This document shows, piece after piece, positions 24,713 through 34,440 of a DNA stretch of 64,000 bases. The DNA lies in the NCBI GenBank assembly GCA_943370145.1, contig CALRPY020000007.1:1-64000 (forward strand), in the 5' to 3' direction. Below the pieces are notes generated by a model. It saw only the letters and a list, made by a program, of their open reading frames with translations. It ran no database searches and had not been told where the DNA came from. The stretch comes from Ga0077536 sp943370145. GTDB taxonomy: Bacteria; Pseudomonadota; Gammaproteobacteria; Ga0077536. The stretch's first letter is position 1, and the number at the start of each line of letters is the position of its first letter. The position numbers and the translations under genes were made by a program.

Positions 24713-25909
24713 GTGGAAAGCCTGCTCTTCCTATGCCACCGGATCCCGTATCCGCCGAACAAGGGCGACAAGATCCGCTCCTTCCACATCCTGAAGTTCC
24801 TGGCCGGGCACTATCGCGTTCACCTCGGCACTTTCATCGATGACCCGGCGGATCTGCCCCATGTCGAGAAGCTGCGCGGCTACTGTGCCGATGTCCACGC
24901 GGTACAGATTTCTCCCGGTGCCCGGCGACTCTTGAGTCTCACGGGGCTCTTGACCGGTGAGGCGCTGAGCCTGCCGTATTACCGTGATGCCGGCATGCGC
25001 GACTGGGTACGGCAGACCATGCAGAGTGAACACCCGGCGCTGGCCTTCGTGTATTCGTCCGCGATGGCGCAGTACGTGATGGAAGGCGGCTTCGAGCATG
25101 CGACGCGGGTCGTTGATTTCGTCGATGTCGACTCCGAAAAATGGCGGGCCTATGCGGCGATGAAGCCTTGGCCGATGTCCTGGGTCTACGCGCGCGAAGC
25201 CGATCGCCTGCTCGCCTTCGAGCGCAAGGTGGCGGATGCAGTCGACAGTTGCGTGTTCGTCTCCGGCGACGAGGCGCGCCTGTTCGAACGCCTGCGCGGC
25301 GCGGCCGCCGGCAACGTGCACGCGGTCAACAACGGGGTGGACCTCGAATATTTCTCGGCCGCCGGCCGCTTCGATAACCCGTACCCCGCCGGTGCGCCCG
25401 TGCTGGTCTTCACCGGCGCGATGGACTACTGGGCGAACGCGGACGCGGTCGGCTGGTTCGCCAGCGAGATTTTTCCGCTGGTACGCGCCCGCGTACCGGC
25501 CGCCGAGTTCTGGATCGTCGGCGCGCGGCCCACGGCCGAGGTGCGGCAACTGGCGCAGCTGCCGCAGGTCCACGTCACCGGTTCGGTGGACGACATCCGG
25601 CCATACCTCGCGCACGCCAAGGCCGCCGTGGCCCCGCTGCGCATCGCGCGGGGCGTACAGAACAAGGTGCTCGAGGCGATGGCGATGGGAAAACCGGTGG
25701 TCGGTACGCCGGCCGCCTTCGAAGGACTGGAACTCGCGGGCCGCTACCAGGCCCTGACTGCGGAGCAGCCGGCCGCGTTCGCCGAGCGCTGCGTCGAGCT
25801 GCTGGCGAACGCGCACGACGCATACGGCCCCGTGGGTCGCGACTACGTGGTGGCGCATCACGACTGGTCGGTCAATATGCGTCGCCTGCATACCCTGATG
25901 GTGCAATGA
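24713..25909 (+). CDS. XrtA-associated family 4 glycosyltransferase (TIGR03087-like)
   Basis: 398 residues with a GTG start 3 bases after the FemAB stop. It is a GT-B fold sugar transferase. The N-terminal loop H-R-I-P-Y-P-P-N-K-G-D-K-I-R is characteristic of the TIGR03087 family. The donor-site segment V-Q-N-K-V-L-E-A-M-A-M-G-K-P-V-V (about 316-331) carries the E of the E-x7-E-type motif. Cytoplasmic or membrane-peripheral, it assembles the repeat unit. The next gene starts immediately after its stop. Confidence 0.9.
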   Translation: MESLLFLCHRIPYPPNKGDKIRSFHILKFLAGHYRVHLGTFIDDPADLPHVEKLRGYCADVHAVQISPGARRLLSLTGLLTGEALSLPYYRDAGMRDWVRQTMQSEHPALAFVYSSAMAQYVMEGGFEHATRVVDFVDVDSEKWRAYAAMKPWPMSWVYAREADRLLAFERKVADAVDSCVFVSGDEARLFERLRGAAAGNVHAVNNGVDLEYFSAAGRFDNPYPAGAPVLVFTGAMDYWANADAVGWFASEIFPLVRARVPAAEFWIVGARPTAEVRQLAQLPQVHVTGSVDDIRPYLAHAKAAVAPLRIARGVQNKVLEAMAMGKPVVGTPAAFEGLELAGRYQALTAEQPAAFAERCVELLANAHDAYGPVGRDYVVAHHDWSVNMRRLHTLMVQ

Positions 25910-27484
25910 ATGGAAGCGAAGACCACCACCGAGCCCCCCGTCGGGATCGACCCCGCGCCGCCCGCCACGCGCAGCCGCCAGATGCTGCTGCTCACCAGCC
26001 TCGGCGTGCTGGCCATTCTCGCGGCCTACTGGCCGACGGTGGCGGAGATGATGCGCATCTGGGACACCTCGGACACCTATGCCCACGGCTATCTCATTGC
26101 GCCGATCTCCCTGTACATCCTCTACACGCTGCGCCATCGGCTCGCGGGCGTCGAACAACGCGTGACCTGGTGGGCGCTGCTGCCGATGGCCGGTGCCGGC
26201 GGCTTCTGGCTGCTCTCGCATCTCGTCGATATCCAGGTCTTCCAGCAACTCGCGCTGGTCACGATGCTGCTCTCGCTGGTGCTGCTGCTGCTGGGGCCGG
26301 CCTGGTGCAGGCTCGCAATCTTCCCGCTGGGCTTCCTCTACCTCGCGGTGCCGATGGGCGACGGGCTGGTGCCGGTGATGATCAACCACACGGCCGACTT
26401 CGTCGTCGCCGCGCTGAGGCTGACGGGCATCCCGGTGTATCGCGACGGCACCTTTTTCGTGATCCCCAGCGGATCGTGGTCGGTGGTCAGCGGCTGCAGC
26501 GGCATGCGCTACCTGATGGCGACGGTGACGGTCGGCGCGCTGTTCGCCTATTTCAATTACCGCAGCTTCTGGCGCCAGGCGCTGTTCGTCGTGGTCTCGA
26601 TCCTGGTATCCATCTTCGCCAACTGGCTGCGCGCCTACGGCATCGTGATGATCGCCCACCTCAGCGACATGAAGCTCGCGCTGGGGGTCGACCACTACAT
26701 CTACGGCTGGGTGTTCTTCGGCATCATCATTTTCCTGTTGATGGCGATAGGCAGCCTCTGGAGCGAGCAGCGCCACGACGAAGTCCCTGCGGGTGAACCG
26801 CCGCCCGCACGGCGGATGGCGCAGCGCCAGCCGGCCGCGGGGGCGCTCGTCGCAGGTCTGGTCGTGCTGTGCGCGTGGCCTGTACTTGCTCGCACGTTGG
26901 CGGCGACAACGCCGGCTGGCACCCCGTCCGCGGCGGCCCTGGCGGCGGCCTTCACACTGCCCGCGACCGCTGCGCCCGCGCTCGAATGGTCGCCTCACTA
27001 TGCTGGCGACCCGGCACTCCTGGCGGGCGCTGTGGAGCAGGGCGAGGAGATCGTCGGTTGGCATGTTGCGTGGTATCCGGCGCAGAATCAGGGTGCTGAG
27101 GTTGTGAACGCCGCGAACGAGCTGACCCACGAAAAGAACGAACCGTGGCGCCCGAAGTCGAAGAAAATTGCATCCAGCGGCGCGCCTGTGGTGCCCGGGA
27201 TCATCGAATCCGAACTTCGCGAACGACAGGGCAACCAGACCATCCTCGTCTGGCAGTGGTACTGGGCGGCCGGCCATCCGGTGACGAGCCCCATTGCGGT
27301 CAAGCTGTACGGCGCGCGCAGCCAGTTGACCGGCGGTGGCAACCCCGGCGCTTCGGTGCTGCTGTATCGCGTGGTCGATGACGAGAATGAGCTTGCGCAG
27401 GCGCGGGACTCGCTGCGCGACACGCTGGCCGCCGCCGCGCCCGGCCTGCACGCGGCCTTCGACGCGGCCGCTGCGGAGCGCTGA
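25910..27484 (+). CDS. xrtA: Exosortase A fused to EpsI domain
   Basis: 524 residues. Residues 1-290 are a multi-helix membrane protein with the exosortase catalytic triad: Cys196 in S-G-C-S-G-M, Arg241 in A-N-W-L-R-A-Y and His262 in G-V-D-H-Y-I-Y-G-W. The N-terminal W-D-T-S-D-T-Y-A-H-G-Y-L motif is also standard. Residues ~320-524 form an EpsI-like periplasmic domain (G-W-H-V-A-W-Y near 362, V-W-Q-W-Y-W near 422), making the common XrtA-EpsI fusion. The enzyme cleaves PEP-CTERM signals such as those of the three proteins encoded at 4.8-8.0 kb. It sits in the middle of the EPS operon, directly after a glycosyltransferase. Confidence 0.96.
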   Translation: MEAKTTTEPPVGIDPAPPATRSRQMLLLTSLGVLAILAAYWPTVAEMMRIWDTSDTYAHGYLIAPISLYILYTLRHRLAGVEQRVTWWALLPMAGAGGFWLLSHLVDIQVFQQLALVTMLLSLVLLLLGPAWCRLAIFPLGFLYLAVPMGDGLVPVMINHTADFVVAALRLTGIPVYRDGTFFVIPSGSWSVVSGCSGMRYLMATVTVGALFAYFNYRSFWRQALFVVVSILVSIFANWLRAYGIVMIAHLSDMKLALGVDHYIYGWVFFGIIIFLLMAIGSLWSEQRHDEVPAGEPPPARRMAQRQPAAGALVAGLVVLCAWPVLARTLAATTPAGTPSAAALAAAFTLPATAAPALEWSPHYAGDPALLAGAVEQGEEIVGWHVAWYPAQNQGAEVVNAANELTHEKNEPWRPKSKKIASSGAPVVPGIIESELRERQGNQTILVWQWYWAAGHPVTSPIAVKLYGARSQLTGGGNPGASVLLYRVVDDENELAQARDSLRDTLAAAAPGLHAAFDAAAAER

Positions 27485-27490
27485 TTGCCC

Positions 27491-28633
27491 ATGCCACCGC
27501 TCATCTGCCACCTGGTCTACCGACTCGACTACGGCGGTCTCGAGAACGGGCTGGTCAACCTCATCAACACGCTGCCGCCGGACCGCTGGCGGCACAAGAT
27601 AGTCTGCCTCGCCGGCTACAGCGATTTCCGCAATCGCCTGCGCGACGATGTGGAGGTCATAGACTGCCCCAAACAGCCGGGCCAGGACCTCGGGCTCTAT
27701 GTCCGCCTGTGGCGCCTGCTGCGCGAGATGAAGCCGGCCGTCCTGCACACGCGGAACCTCTCCACGCTGGAAGCGCAACTGCCGGCGCTGCTGGCCGGTG
27801 TGCCCGTGCGCATCCACGGCGAGCACGGGCACGACGTGCACGACCTAGACAACAGCAAGCGTCGCTACCGGCTGATGCGCAAGGCCTTCGTGCCGCTGGT
27901 CACGCAGTACGTCACGGTCTCGCGCCTGCTCGAGCGCTACCTGCTGCACGACATCGGCGTCGCACGGACCAAGGTCGAGCGGATCTGCAATGGCGTCGAC
28001 GCCACGCGCTTCGCGCCAGGCGATGCCGCCGCCCGGCGGGTGCTTGCCGAAGCGCCGTTCGATGCCAAGGGCCGCATCGTCATCGGCACCATTGGCCGCA
28101 TGCAGCCCGTGAAGGATCAGCTGACGCTGACGCGGGCCTTCATTGCGCTGCTGACCGCGCGACCTGAACTGCACGAGCGCCTCGCGCTGGTGATGGTGGG
28201 GGATGGGCCGCTGCGGGAAGAGGCCGCTGCGCTGCTGGACCAGGCCGGCCTCGGCCGCCTGGCCTGGCTGCCGGGCACGCGTGCGGACACGCCGGCGCTG
28301 CTGCAGGCCTTCGACATCTTCGTCCTGCCGTCGCTGGCGGAGGGCATTTCGAACACCATTCTCGAAGCGATGGCCAGTGGCCTGCCGGTGGTCGCGACCG
28401 ACGTCGGCGGCAACCCGGAACTCGTCGCCGACGGACAGACCGGCCGCCTCGTGCCGCGCGACAATCCGCGGGCGCTCGCCGAGGCGCTTGCCGCCTATGT
28501 CGACGACCCCGCACGCATGCGGGCGCACGGTGTGGCAGCGCGGGACCGCGTCGAGTCCCAGCTGAGCCTCGCGCGCATGGTCGAACAGTACGAGCAGCTC
28601 TACACGCGGCTCACCGCGAGGGTTCGCCGGTGA
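27491..28633 (+). CDS. XrtA-associated family 4 glycosyltransferase (TIGR03088-like)
   Basis: 380 residues. The ATG at 27491 (GGAG upstream) is preferred to a TTG at 27485. It is a GT-B fold enzyme: an N-terminal acceptor domain with Y-R-L-D-Y-G-G-L-E-N-G-L-V-N, characteristic of the TIGR03088 family. The donor domain has E-G-I-S-N-T-I-L-E-A-M-A-S-G-L-P-V-V-A-T-D-V-G-G-N-P-E-L-V near 290-320. It adds a sugar to the lipid-linked repeat unit. The gene follows xrtA with a 6-base gap. Confidence 0.9.
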   Translation: MPPLICHLVYRLDYGGLENGLVNLINTLPPDRWRHKIVCLAGYSDFRNRLRDDVEVIDCPKQPGQDLGLYVRLWRLLREMKPAVLHTRNLSTLEAQLPALLAGVPVRIHGEHGHDVHDLDNSKRRYRLMRKAFVPLVTQYVTVSRLLERYLLHDIGVARTKVERICNGVDATRFAPGDAAARRVLAEAPFDAKGRIVIGTIGRMQPVKDQLTLTRAFIALLTARPELHERLALVMVGDGPLREEAAALLDQAGLGRLAWLPGTRADTPALLQAFDIFVLPSLAEGISNTILEAMASGLPVVATDVGGNPELVADGQTGRLVPRDNPRALAEALAAYVDDPARMRAHGVAARDRVESQLSLARMVEQYEQLYTRLTARVRR

Positions 28634-28740
28634 ACGATTGCAAGGGCGCGATTCACCTTAAGGTCTGCTACCGCAGCAGCCGACATACTGATAGGGTCGG
28701 CCCGACGCCGGCGTCTCCATAAGGAATTGGACCGACACCC

Positions 28741-30666
28741 ATGTGCGGCATAGTAGGCATCCTGGATTTGAACGGCTCGCGCCCTGTCGACGAGCGGCTG
28801 CTGCTTGCGATGAACGATGCCCAGCATCATCGCGGCCCGGACCAGGACGGCATCCATCTCGAACCTGGCCTCGGTCTCGGGCACCGCCGGCTGTCGATCA
28901 TCGATCTCGGCAGCGGCCGCCAGCCCCTGTACAACGAGGACAGGTCCGTAGTTGTCGTTTTCAACGGCGAGATCTACAACTTCGCGGACGTGCGCAAGGA
29001 CCTGCTTGCCGCCGGCCACCGCTTCGAAACCGACTGCGATACCGAAATCATCGTCCACGGCTGGGAAGAGTGGGGCGCGGACTGCGTGCAGCGCTTCCGC
29101 GGCATGTTCGCCTTCGCGCTGTGGGACCGGAACCGGCGCCAGCTCTTCGTTGCGCGCGATCGCATCGGCAAGAAGCCCTTCTACTACAGCCTGACCCGCT
29201 CCGGGTTGTTCGTGTTCGCGTCCGAACTGAAGGCGCTGCTGGTGCACCCGGAAATCGGCCGCGGGCTCGACCCGCAGGCGGTCGAGGATTACTTCACCTT
29301 CGGCTACATCCCGGACCCGCGCTCGATCTACCGCGACGTGCGCAAGCTCGAGGCCGGCCACCTGGCCGTGCTGGACGCGAGCGCGGGGCCCCGCTTCCAG
29401 AGCCGGCCCTACTGGGACCTGCAGTTCCGGCCGGCCGGTGAAGTATCGGAGGCGGACGCGAGTGCCGCGCTGGTCGAACGGCTGCAGGAGGCGGTGCGCC
29501 TGCGCATGATTGCCGACGTGCCGCTCGGCGCCTTCCTCTCCGGCGGTGTCGATTCCAGCGCCGTGGTCGCGATGATGGCGCGCGATCGCGCGGAGCCCGT
29601 GACCACCTGCTCGATCGCCTTCGCGGACCCGAAGTTCGACGAGACCGTGTACGCGCGACAGGTTGCGGAACGCTATCACACGCGACACTTCGTCGACGAA
29701 GTCGGCGTCGACGATTTCGATCTGCTCGACACCCTCGTCGACGTCTACGACGAACCCTTCGCGGACAGCTCCGCAATCCCGACCTACCGGGTCTGCGAGG
29801 CCGCGCGCCGCCACGTGACGGTGGCCCTGTCCGGCGATGGTGGGGACGAGGGATTCGCCGGCTACCGACGTTATCGCTGGCACATGCGCGAGGAGCGCGT
29901 GCGCGGCCTGCTGCCGCAGGCGCTGCGTGGCCCGCTGTTTGGCGCGCTGGGCGCGCTGTATCCGAAGTGGGACTGGATGCCGCCGTTCCTGCGCGCGAAG
30001 TCGACCCTGCAGGCGCTGGCCCGGACCTCGGTGGACGCCTACCTGCACAACTTCAGCCTGCTGCCGGACGCACCGCGCACCGCGCTGTATTCGCCGGCGC
30101 TGCGCCGGGATCTCGGCGGCTATCATCCGCGCGAGGTGTTCCTGCGCCACCTGCCGAATGCGCCGGAAGATCCGCTGTCGCTGGTGCAGTACCTGGACTT
30201 CAAGACCTACCTGCCGGGCGACATCCTGGTCAAGGTCGATCGCGCGAGCATGGCGCATTCGCTCGAAGTACGCGTGCCGATGCTCGATCACGAGTTCGTG
30301 GAGTGGCACGCGACGCTGCCGCCGTCGCTGAAGCTGCGCGACATGCAGGGCAAGTACCTGCTGAAGAAGGCCATGGAACCGCATCTGCCGCACGAGGTGC
30401 TGTACCGGCCGAAGATGGGTTTCGCGGTGCCGATTGGCCGCTGGTTCCAGGGCCCGCTGCGCGAGCGCGTGAAGCAGGCCCTGTGCGGGGAGCGCATTGC
30501 GGACTCGGGCCTGTTCGACATGACGCGCATGGCGTGCCTCGTCGACGAACACGCGAGCGGCGCGCGGGATCACTCGGCCGCGCTGTGGTCGCTGCTGATG
30601 TTCGAAGGTTTCCTGCGCCGGTCCGCGACGGGCACGGCGGGCGTCACGGCGCTGAAGGCGGCCTGA
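28741..30666 (+). CDS. XrtA-system amidotransferase (asparagine synthase-like)
   Basis: 641 residues. The N-terminal glutamine amidotransferase domain begins M-C-G-I-V-G-I (Cys2 nucleophile after Met removal). The C-terminal synthetase domain has the PP-loop L-S-G-G-V-D-S-S near 266-273 and L-S-G-D-G-G-D-E near 364. It belongs to the TIGR03108 AsnB-like family of exosortase loci, which probably amidates uronic acid carboxylates on the polymer rather than making free asparagine. The 107-base gap before it is the largest within the core operon. The next gene begins 2 bases after its stop. Confidence 0.92.
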   Translation: MCGIVGILDLNGSRPVDERLLLAMNDAQHHRGPDQDGIHLEPGLGLGHRRLSIIDLGSGRQPLYNEDRSVVVVFNGEIYNFADVRKDLLAAGHRFETDCDTEIIVHGWEEWGADCVQRFRGMFAFALWDRNRRQLFVARDRIGKKPFYYSLTRSGLFVFASELKALLVHPEIGRGLDPQAVEDYFTFGYIPDPRSIYRDVRKLEAGHLAVLDASAGPRFQSRPYWDLQFRPAGEVSEADASAALVERLQEAVRLRMIADVPLGAFLSGGVDSSAVVAMMARDRAEPVTTCSIAFADPKFDETVYARQVAERYHTRHFVDEVGVDDFDLLDTLVDVYDEPFADSSAIPTYRVCEAARRHVTVALSGDGGDEGFAGYRRYRWHMREERVRGLLPQALRGPLFGALGALYPKWDWMPPFLRAKSTLQALARTSVDAYLHNFSLLPDAPRTALYSPALRRDLGGYHPREVFLRHLPNAPEDPLSLVQYLDFKTYLPGDILVKVDRASMAHSLEVRVPMLDHEFVEWHATLPPSLKLRDMQGKYLLKKAMEPHLPHEVLYRPKMGFAVPIGRWFQGPLRERVKQALCGERIADSGLFDMTRMACLVDEHASGARDHSAALWSLLMFEGFLRRSATGTAGVTALKAA

Positions 30667-30668
30667 GC

Positions 30669-31886
30669 ATGAAGATCCTGCACGTCTTCGATCACTCGAT
30701 ACCGCTGCAGAGCGGCTACACCTTCCGCTCGCGCGCGATCCTGCGCGAGCAGGGCCGGCGCGGCTGGCAGACGGTGCACGTGACGTCCGGCAAGCACGGC
30801 ACGACCGCGTCGCCGGTAGAGACCGTCGATGGCCTCGAATTCAACCGCACGGCGCCGCCGGCGTCCTGGATCGACCGCCTGCCGGTGCTGAACCAGCTGG
30901 CCATCCTCACCGCGCTGAAGACACGGGTGAAAGAGGTCATCGTCCGCGAACGGCCGGACGTCGTGCACGCGCATTCGCCGGCCATCAACGGCGCCGCGGC
31001 GCTGCTGGCCGCGCGGGAACTCGGCGTGCCGGTGGTCTACGAGATCCGCGCGTTCTGGGAGGATGCCGCGGTCGACCACGGCACGGCCGTGGAGGGCGGG
31101 CTGCGTTACCGGCTGACCCGTGCGCTGGAAACCTGGGTGGTGCGCAACGCGAACGCCGTCTTCACCATCTGCGAAGGCCTGCGCGCCGATCTCGCGCAGC
31201 GCGGCGTGCCCGAAGACAAAATAACGGTCATCCCTAACGCGGTGGATGCCGAACACTTCCAGTTCGGCCTGCCGCGCGACCGTGAACTCGCGGACAGGCT
31301 CGGCATCGCCGACAAGCCCGTGCTGGGTTTCATCGGCTCGTTCTATGCGTACGAGGGCATCGTCGATCTCGTGCGGGCCCTGCCGGCGGTGGTGAAGCGC
31401 CTGCCGGCGCTTCGCGTGCTGCTGGTCGGCGGCGGACCCTGCCACGCCGAGGTGACTGCGCTGGTGCGCGAACTCTCGCTCGAGAACACCGTCATCGTGA
31501 CCGGCCGCGTGCCCCACGCCGAGGTTGACCGCTACTATAGTCTGGTGGACGTCTTCTGCTACCCGCGGCGACCGATGCGCCTGACCGAACTGGTAACCCC
31601 GCTCAAGCCCCTGGAAGCGATGGCGCAGGGGCGGCTTGTGTTCGCGAGCGGCGTGGGTGGGCACAAGGAGCTCATCCGGCACGGCGAAACCGGCTGGCTA
31701 TACCGGGCTGGTGACCAGGCGGCGCTGGCCGCGGGTATCGTCGAGATGTTCCAGTCGCGCGAGCGCTGGCCTGCCCTGCGCGACGCCGGGCGGCGTTTCG
31801 TCGAGGCCGAGCGGAACTGGCCGGTGAGCGTCGCGAACTATGCACCGGTGTACGAGCGCGTCTGCAAAGGGGGGGCGCGCCGATGA
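30669..31886 (+). CDS. Exosortase A-associated glycosyltransferase (TIGR04063-like)
   Basis: 405 residues from the ATG at 30669. The longer open frame upstream is antisense-like shadow of the amidotransferase. It is a GT-B fold family 4 enzyme. The start K-I-L-H-V-F-D-H-S-I-P-L-Q-S-G-Y-T-F-R-S is a near-signature of the TIGR04063 family. The donor site is P-L-K-P-L-E-A-M-A-Q-G near 312-322, and P-N-A-V-D is near 190. The stop overlaps the next start (ATGA), showing translational coupling. Confidence 0.9.
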   Translation: MKILHVFDHSIPLQSGYTFRSRAILREQGRRGWQTVHVTSGKHGTTASPVETVDGLEFNRTAPPASWIDRLPVLNQLAILTALKTRVKEVIVRERPDVVHAHSPAINGAAALLAARELGVPVVYEIRAFWEDAAVDHGTAVEGGLRYRLTRALETWVVRNANAVFTICEGLRADLAQRGVPEDKITVIPNAVDAEHFQFGLPRDRELADRLGIADKPVLGFIGSFYAYEGIVDLVRALPAVVKRLPALRVLLVGGGPCHAEVTALVRELSLENTVIVTGRVPHAEVDRYYSLVDVFCYPRRPMRLTELVTPLKPLEAMAQGRLVFASGVGGHKELIRHGETGWLYRAGDQAALAAGIVEMFQSRERWPALRDAGRRFVEAERNWPVSVANYAPVYERVCKGGARR

Positions 31887-33136
31887 ACAAGCCGGCCCTC
31901 CTTGTCCTCAGCAGCCTGTTCCCGAGCAGTGCGCGGCCGACGGCGGGCGTGTTCATCCGCGAGCGGATGTTCCGTGTCGGGGGGGAATTGCCGATCACCG
32001 TGGTATCGCCGCAGGCCTGGTTTCCCGGGCAGTCGCTGATTCGCCTCGCCCGCCCGGGCTACCGGATCGCGGGCGACGCTTTGGAATTGCAGCAGGGTGT
32101 CGAGGTCTATCGCCCGCGCGCCCTGTGCCTGCCAGGCATCGGGCGGCAGTGGGACGGCTACGCGATGGCGCTGGCGGCCCTGCCTGTTGTGCGGAAACTG
32201 AAAAGTGAAGGGCGATGCGACATCATCGACGCGCACTTCGCCTACCCTGACGGCTATGCGGCGAGCCTGCTCGGTAAGTGGCTCGAGCTGCCGTACACAA
32301 TCACCATGCGCGGCACCGAGCCGAAGCACCTGCGTGTCCCCGCGCTTCGCGAGCGAATCCTCACGGCGCTCCGCGGCGCCGCGCGCGTGTTCACCGTATC
32401 AAACTCCCTGCGCGAGGTTGGCATCGCCGCCGGTGTGCCGGCGAGCCAGTTCACCGTGGTCGGCAATGGCGTGGATACCGCGGTGTTCCATCCGGTGCCA
32501 CGCGACGAAGCGCGCGCGAAGTTCGGGATCCCGCTGGACGCCAAGGTGCTCATCACCGTCGGCGCGCTGGTCGAGCGCAAGGGCTTTCACCGCGTGATTG
32601 CGCTGCTGCCGAAGCTTCGCGAGCAATTTCCCAACCTGATCTACCTTGCCGTCGGCGGCGCCAGCCCGGAGGGCGACTGGACCGCGCGGCTGAAACAACA
32701 GGTTGCGGACCTGGGGCTTGCCGACTGCGTGAAGTTTCTGGGTCCCATCCCGCCGGCTGAACTCAAATGGCCGCTGTCCGCCAGTGACGTCTTTGTCCTG
32801 CCTTCGAGCAACGAGGGCTGGGCGAACGTGATCCTGGAGGCGATGGCCTGCGGGGTGCCGGTGGTGGCGAGTGATGTGGGGGGGAATGGGGAGGTGGTGG
32901 CGAGTGACGCACTCGGATCGGTATATCCGTTCGGTGACGAGCTGGCCCTGCAAACCCGTCTTGGGGCCGCATTGGAACGTGGGTGGTCGGGCGACAGGCT
33001 GGTGACGTACGCGGCAGCCAATGCGTGGGAGTCCAGGGTGCGCCAACTCGTTGGTACCTTCGAGCCGCTGGCTCGTCTCGGGCCTCGCACCGAAGCTGGC
33101 GTCGTCTCGGCTTCCCGGCTCACCGTTTCGAAATAG
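31883..33136 (+). CDS. Family 4 glycosyltransferase
   Basis: 417 residues with the GT-B fold. The N-terminal acceptor domain has R-P-T-A-G-V-F-I-R-E-R near 19-29 and A-H-F-A-Y-P-D-G-Y near 118. The donor domain has V-G-N-G-V-D near 193 and E-G-W-A-N-V-I-L-E-A-M-A-C-G-V-P-V-V-A near 311-329. The C-terminal ~25 residues are less conserved. Coupled by a 4-base overlap to the previous glycosyltransferase and 8 bases ahead of the polymerase/ligase gene, so part of the EPS operon. Donor and acceptor sugars cannot be read from the sequence. Confidence 0.88.
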   Translation: MNKPALLVLSSLFPSSARPTAGVFIRERMFRVGGELPITVVSPQAWFPGQSLIRLARPGYRIAGDALELQQGVEVYRPRALCLPGIGRQWDGYAMALAALPVVRKLKSEGRCDIIDAHFAYPDGYAASLLGKWLELPYTITMRGTEPKHLRVPALRERILTALRGAARVFTVSNSLREVGIAAGVPASQFTVVGNGVDTAVFHPVPRDEARAKFGIPLDAKVLITVGALVERKGFHRVIALLPKLREQFPNLIYLAVGGASPEGDWTARLKQQVADLGLADCVKFLGPIPPAELKWPLSASDVFVLPSSNEGWANVILEAMACGVPVVASDVGGNGEVVASDALGSVYPFGDELALQTRLGAALERGWSGDRLVTYAAANAWESRVRQLVGTFEPLARLGPRTEAGVVSASRLTVSK

Positions 33137-33144
33137 GATAGCTC

Positions 33145-34440
33145 GTGCGCGACATTCTCATCACGCTCATCGTCTTCGGTTCGCTGCCGTTCATCATGCG
33201 CCGGCCCTTTGTGGGGGTGCTGATGTGGACTTGGCTGGGGCTGATGAATCCCCATCGCATGGCCTGGGGTTTCTCCATGAATCTGCCGTTTGCATTGATC
33301 GTTTTCGTGACGACAGTATTCGCCTTCTCTGTCTCGCGCGAGCCTAAACGCTTTCCGGTCAGTCGGGAAATCGTGGTGCTCTCCTTGTTTCTAGTCTGGA
33401 TGCTGATCTCCACCTTCAATGCGCTCTACCAAGTCGCCGCATGGGAACAGTGGGATAAAATCTGGCGCATCCAACTCGGTGTGCTCCTTACCCTGCTGCT
33501 GACCAACAGTAAGGAGCGCATCATCGCCCTGACTTGGGTGATGGCGTTGTCGTTCGCTTTCTATGGGGCCAAAGGCGGTCTCTGGACCCTGCTCCAAGGC
33601 GGTTCGAATCGAGTGTACGGCCCTGAGGGCACCTTCATCGGGGGTAACAACGAAATTGGCCTCGCGATGGTGATGACAATTCCTCTGCTGTGGTACTTGG
33701 CTACCGTGGTTCAAAAGCACTGGCAACGCACCACGGTCCTCGGCATCACCGGCCTGACCATGATCGCCACCGTTGGCACCCATTCCAGAGGTGCCATGCT
33801 GGGACTCGCGGTGGTCGGCGTCATGCTCTGGTTGAAGGCTAAGAACAAATTGCTTCCGTTAGTGCTCGGGCTAGCCTTTATAGCTGTACTGCCGATGGTG
33901 ATGCCTGCCGAATGGTTCGAGCGCATGGACACCATCAAAACTTATGAGGAAGATGCCTCGGCCATGAACCGTATCAAGGCGTGGCAGAAAGGCATCGCTA
34001 TCGCGAATGAACGGATCACGGGCGGCGGGTACGAGTATCTCGCCATTTCAAATGGAGTGGACGCGCATAGCATCTATTTCGAAGTGCTGAGCGAACACGG
34101 TTACCCGGGGCTCGCGCTTTTCCTGCTTTTGGGCTCCTTGACCTGGCTCAAGGCAGGCGCGGTCAGGCGGTTGGCCGGAAAAGCCCCTGAGCTTGCGTGG
34201 GCGCGCGATCTGGGTGCGATGATTCAGGCCAGTTTGGCCGGCTACGCATGTTCCGGCGCCTTCCTCGGGCTTGCCTATTTTGACTTCCTCTATGCCATCG
34301 TCATCTTGGTGGTGGTTCTGCATGAGACTGTCTCGCGAAACCTCAGGGAAGCGAGGGTTGTGCTCGCTCCCGGCTTGACGGCGGCGAGTTATCCAGATGA
34401 ATTGACCGGGAGCCATCCCGAAGTCACGGGGGCGCGATGA
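33145..34440 (+). CDS. O-antigen ligase/polymerase-like membrane protein, exosortase A-associated
   Basis: 431 residues, GTG start. About ten to twelve membrane helices run through the protein, with a long periplasmic loop (about 270-310: E-E-D-A-S-A-M-N-R-I-K-A-W and G-G-G-Y) and H-S-I-Y-F-E-V-L-S-E-H-G-Y-P-G-L near 307. This is the Wzy_C/WaaL signature. It matches the TIGR03097 family in XrtA loci. It probably polymerises the EPS repeat or ligates glycan to an acceptor in the periplasm. The stop overlaps the sulfotransferase start (ATGA). Base use here is slightly more AT-rich than in the preceding genes. Confidence 0.9.
   Translation: MRDILITLIVFGSLPFIMRRPFVGVLMWTWLGLMNPHRMAWGFSMNLPFALIVFVTTVFAFSVSREPKRFPVSREIVVLSLFLVWMLISTFNALYQVAAWEQWDKIWRIQLGVLLTLLLTNSKERIIALTWVMALSFAFYGAKGGLWTLLQGGSNRVYGPEGTFIGGNNEIGLAMVMTIPLLWYLATVVQKHWQRTTVLGITGLTMIATVGTHSRGAMLGLAVVGVMLWLKAKNKLLPLVLGLAFIAVLPMVMPAEWFERMDTIKTYEEDASAMNRIKAWQKGIAIANERITGGGYEYLAISNGVDAHSIYFEVLSEHGYPGLALFLLLGSLTWLKAGAVRRLAGKAPELAWARDLGAMIQASLAGYACSGAFLGLAYFDFLYAIVILVVVLHETVSRNLREARVVLAPGLTAASYPDELTGSHPEVTGAR

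Noticed and set aside
24731..27841. 1036-residue minus-strand open frame opposite the glycosyltransferase and xrtA genes
   Set aside because: It spans two well-supported plus-strand genes and has Arg/His-rich, low-complexity composition typical of antisense frames.
28600..30573. 657-residue minus-strand open frame opposite the amidotransferase gene
   Set aside because: The plus strand encodes a clear asparagine synthase-like enzyme; the reverse frame has no recognisable motif.
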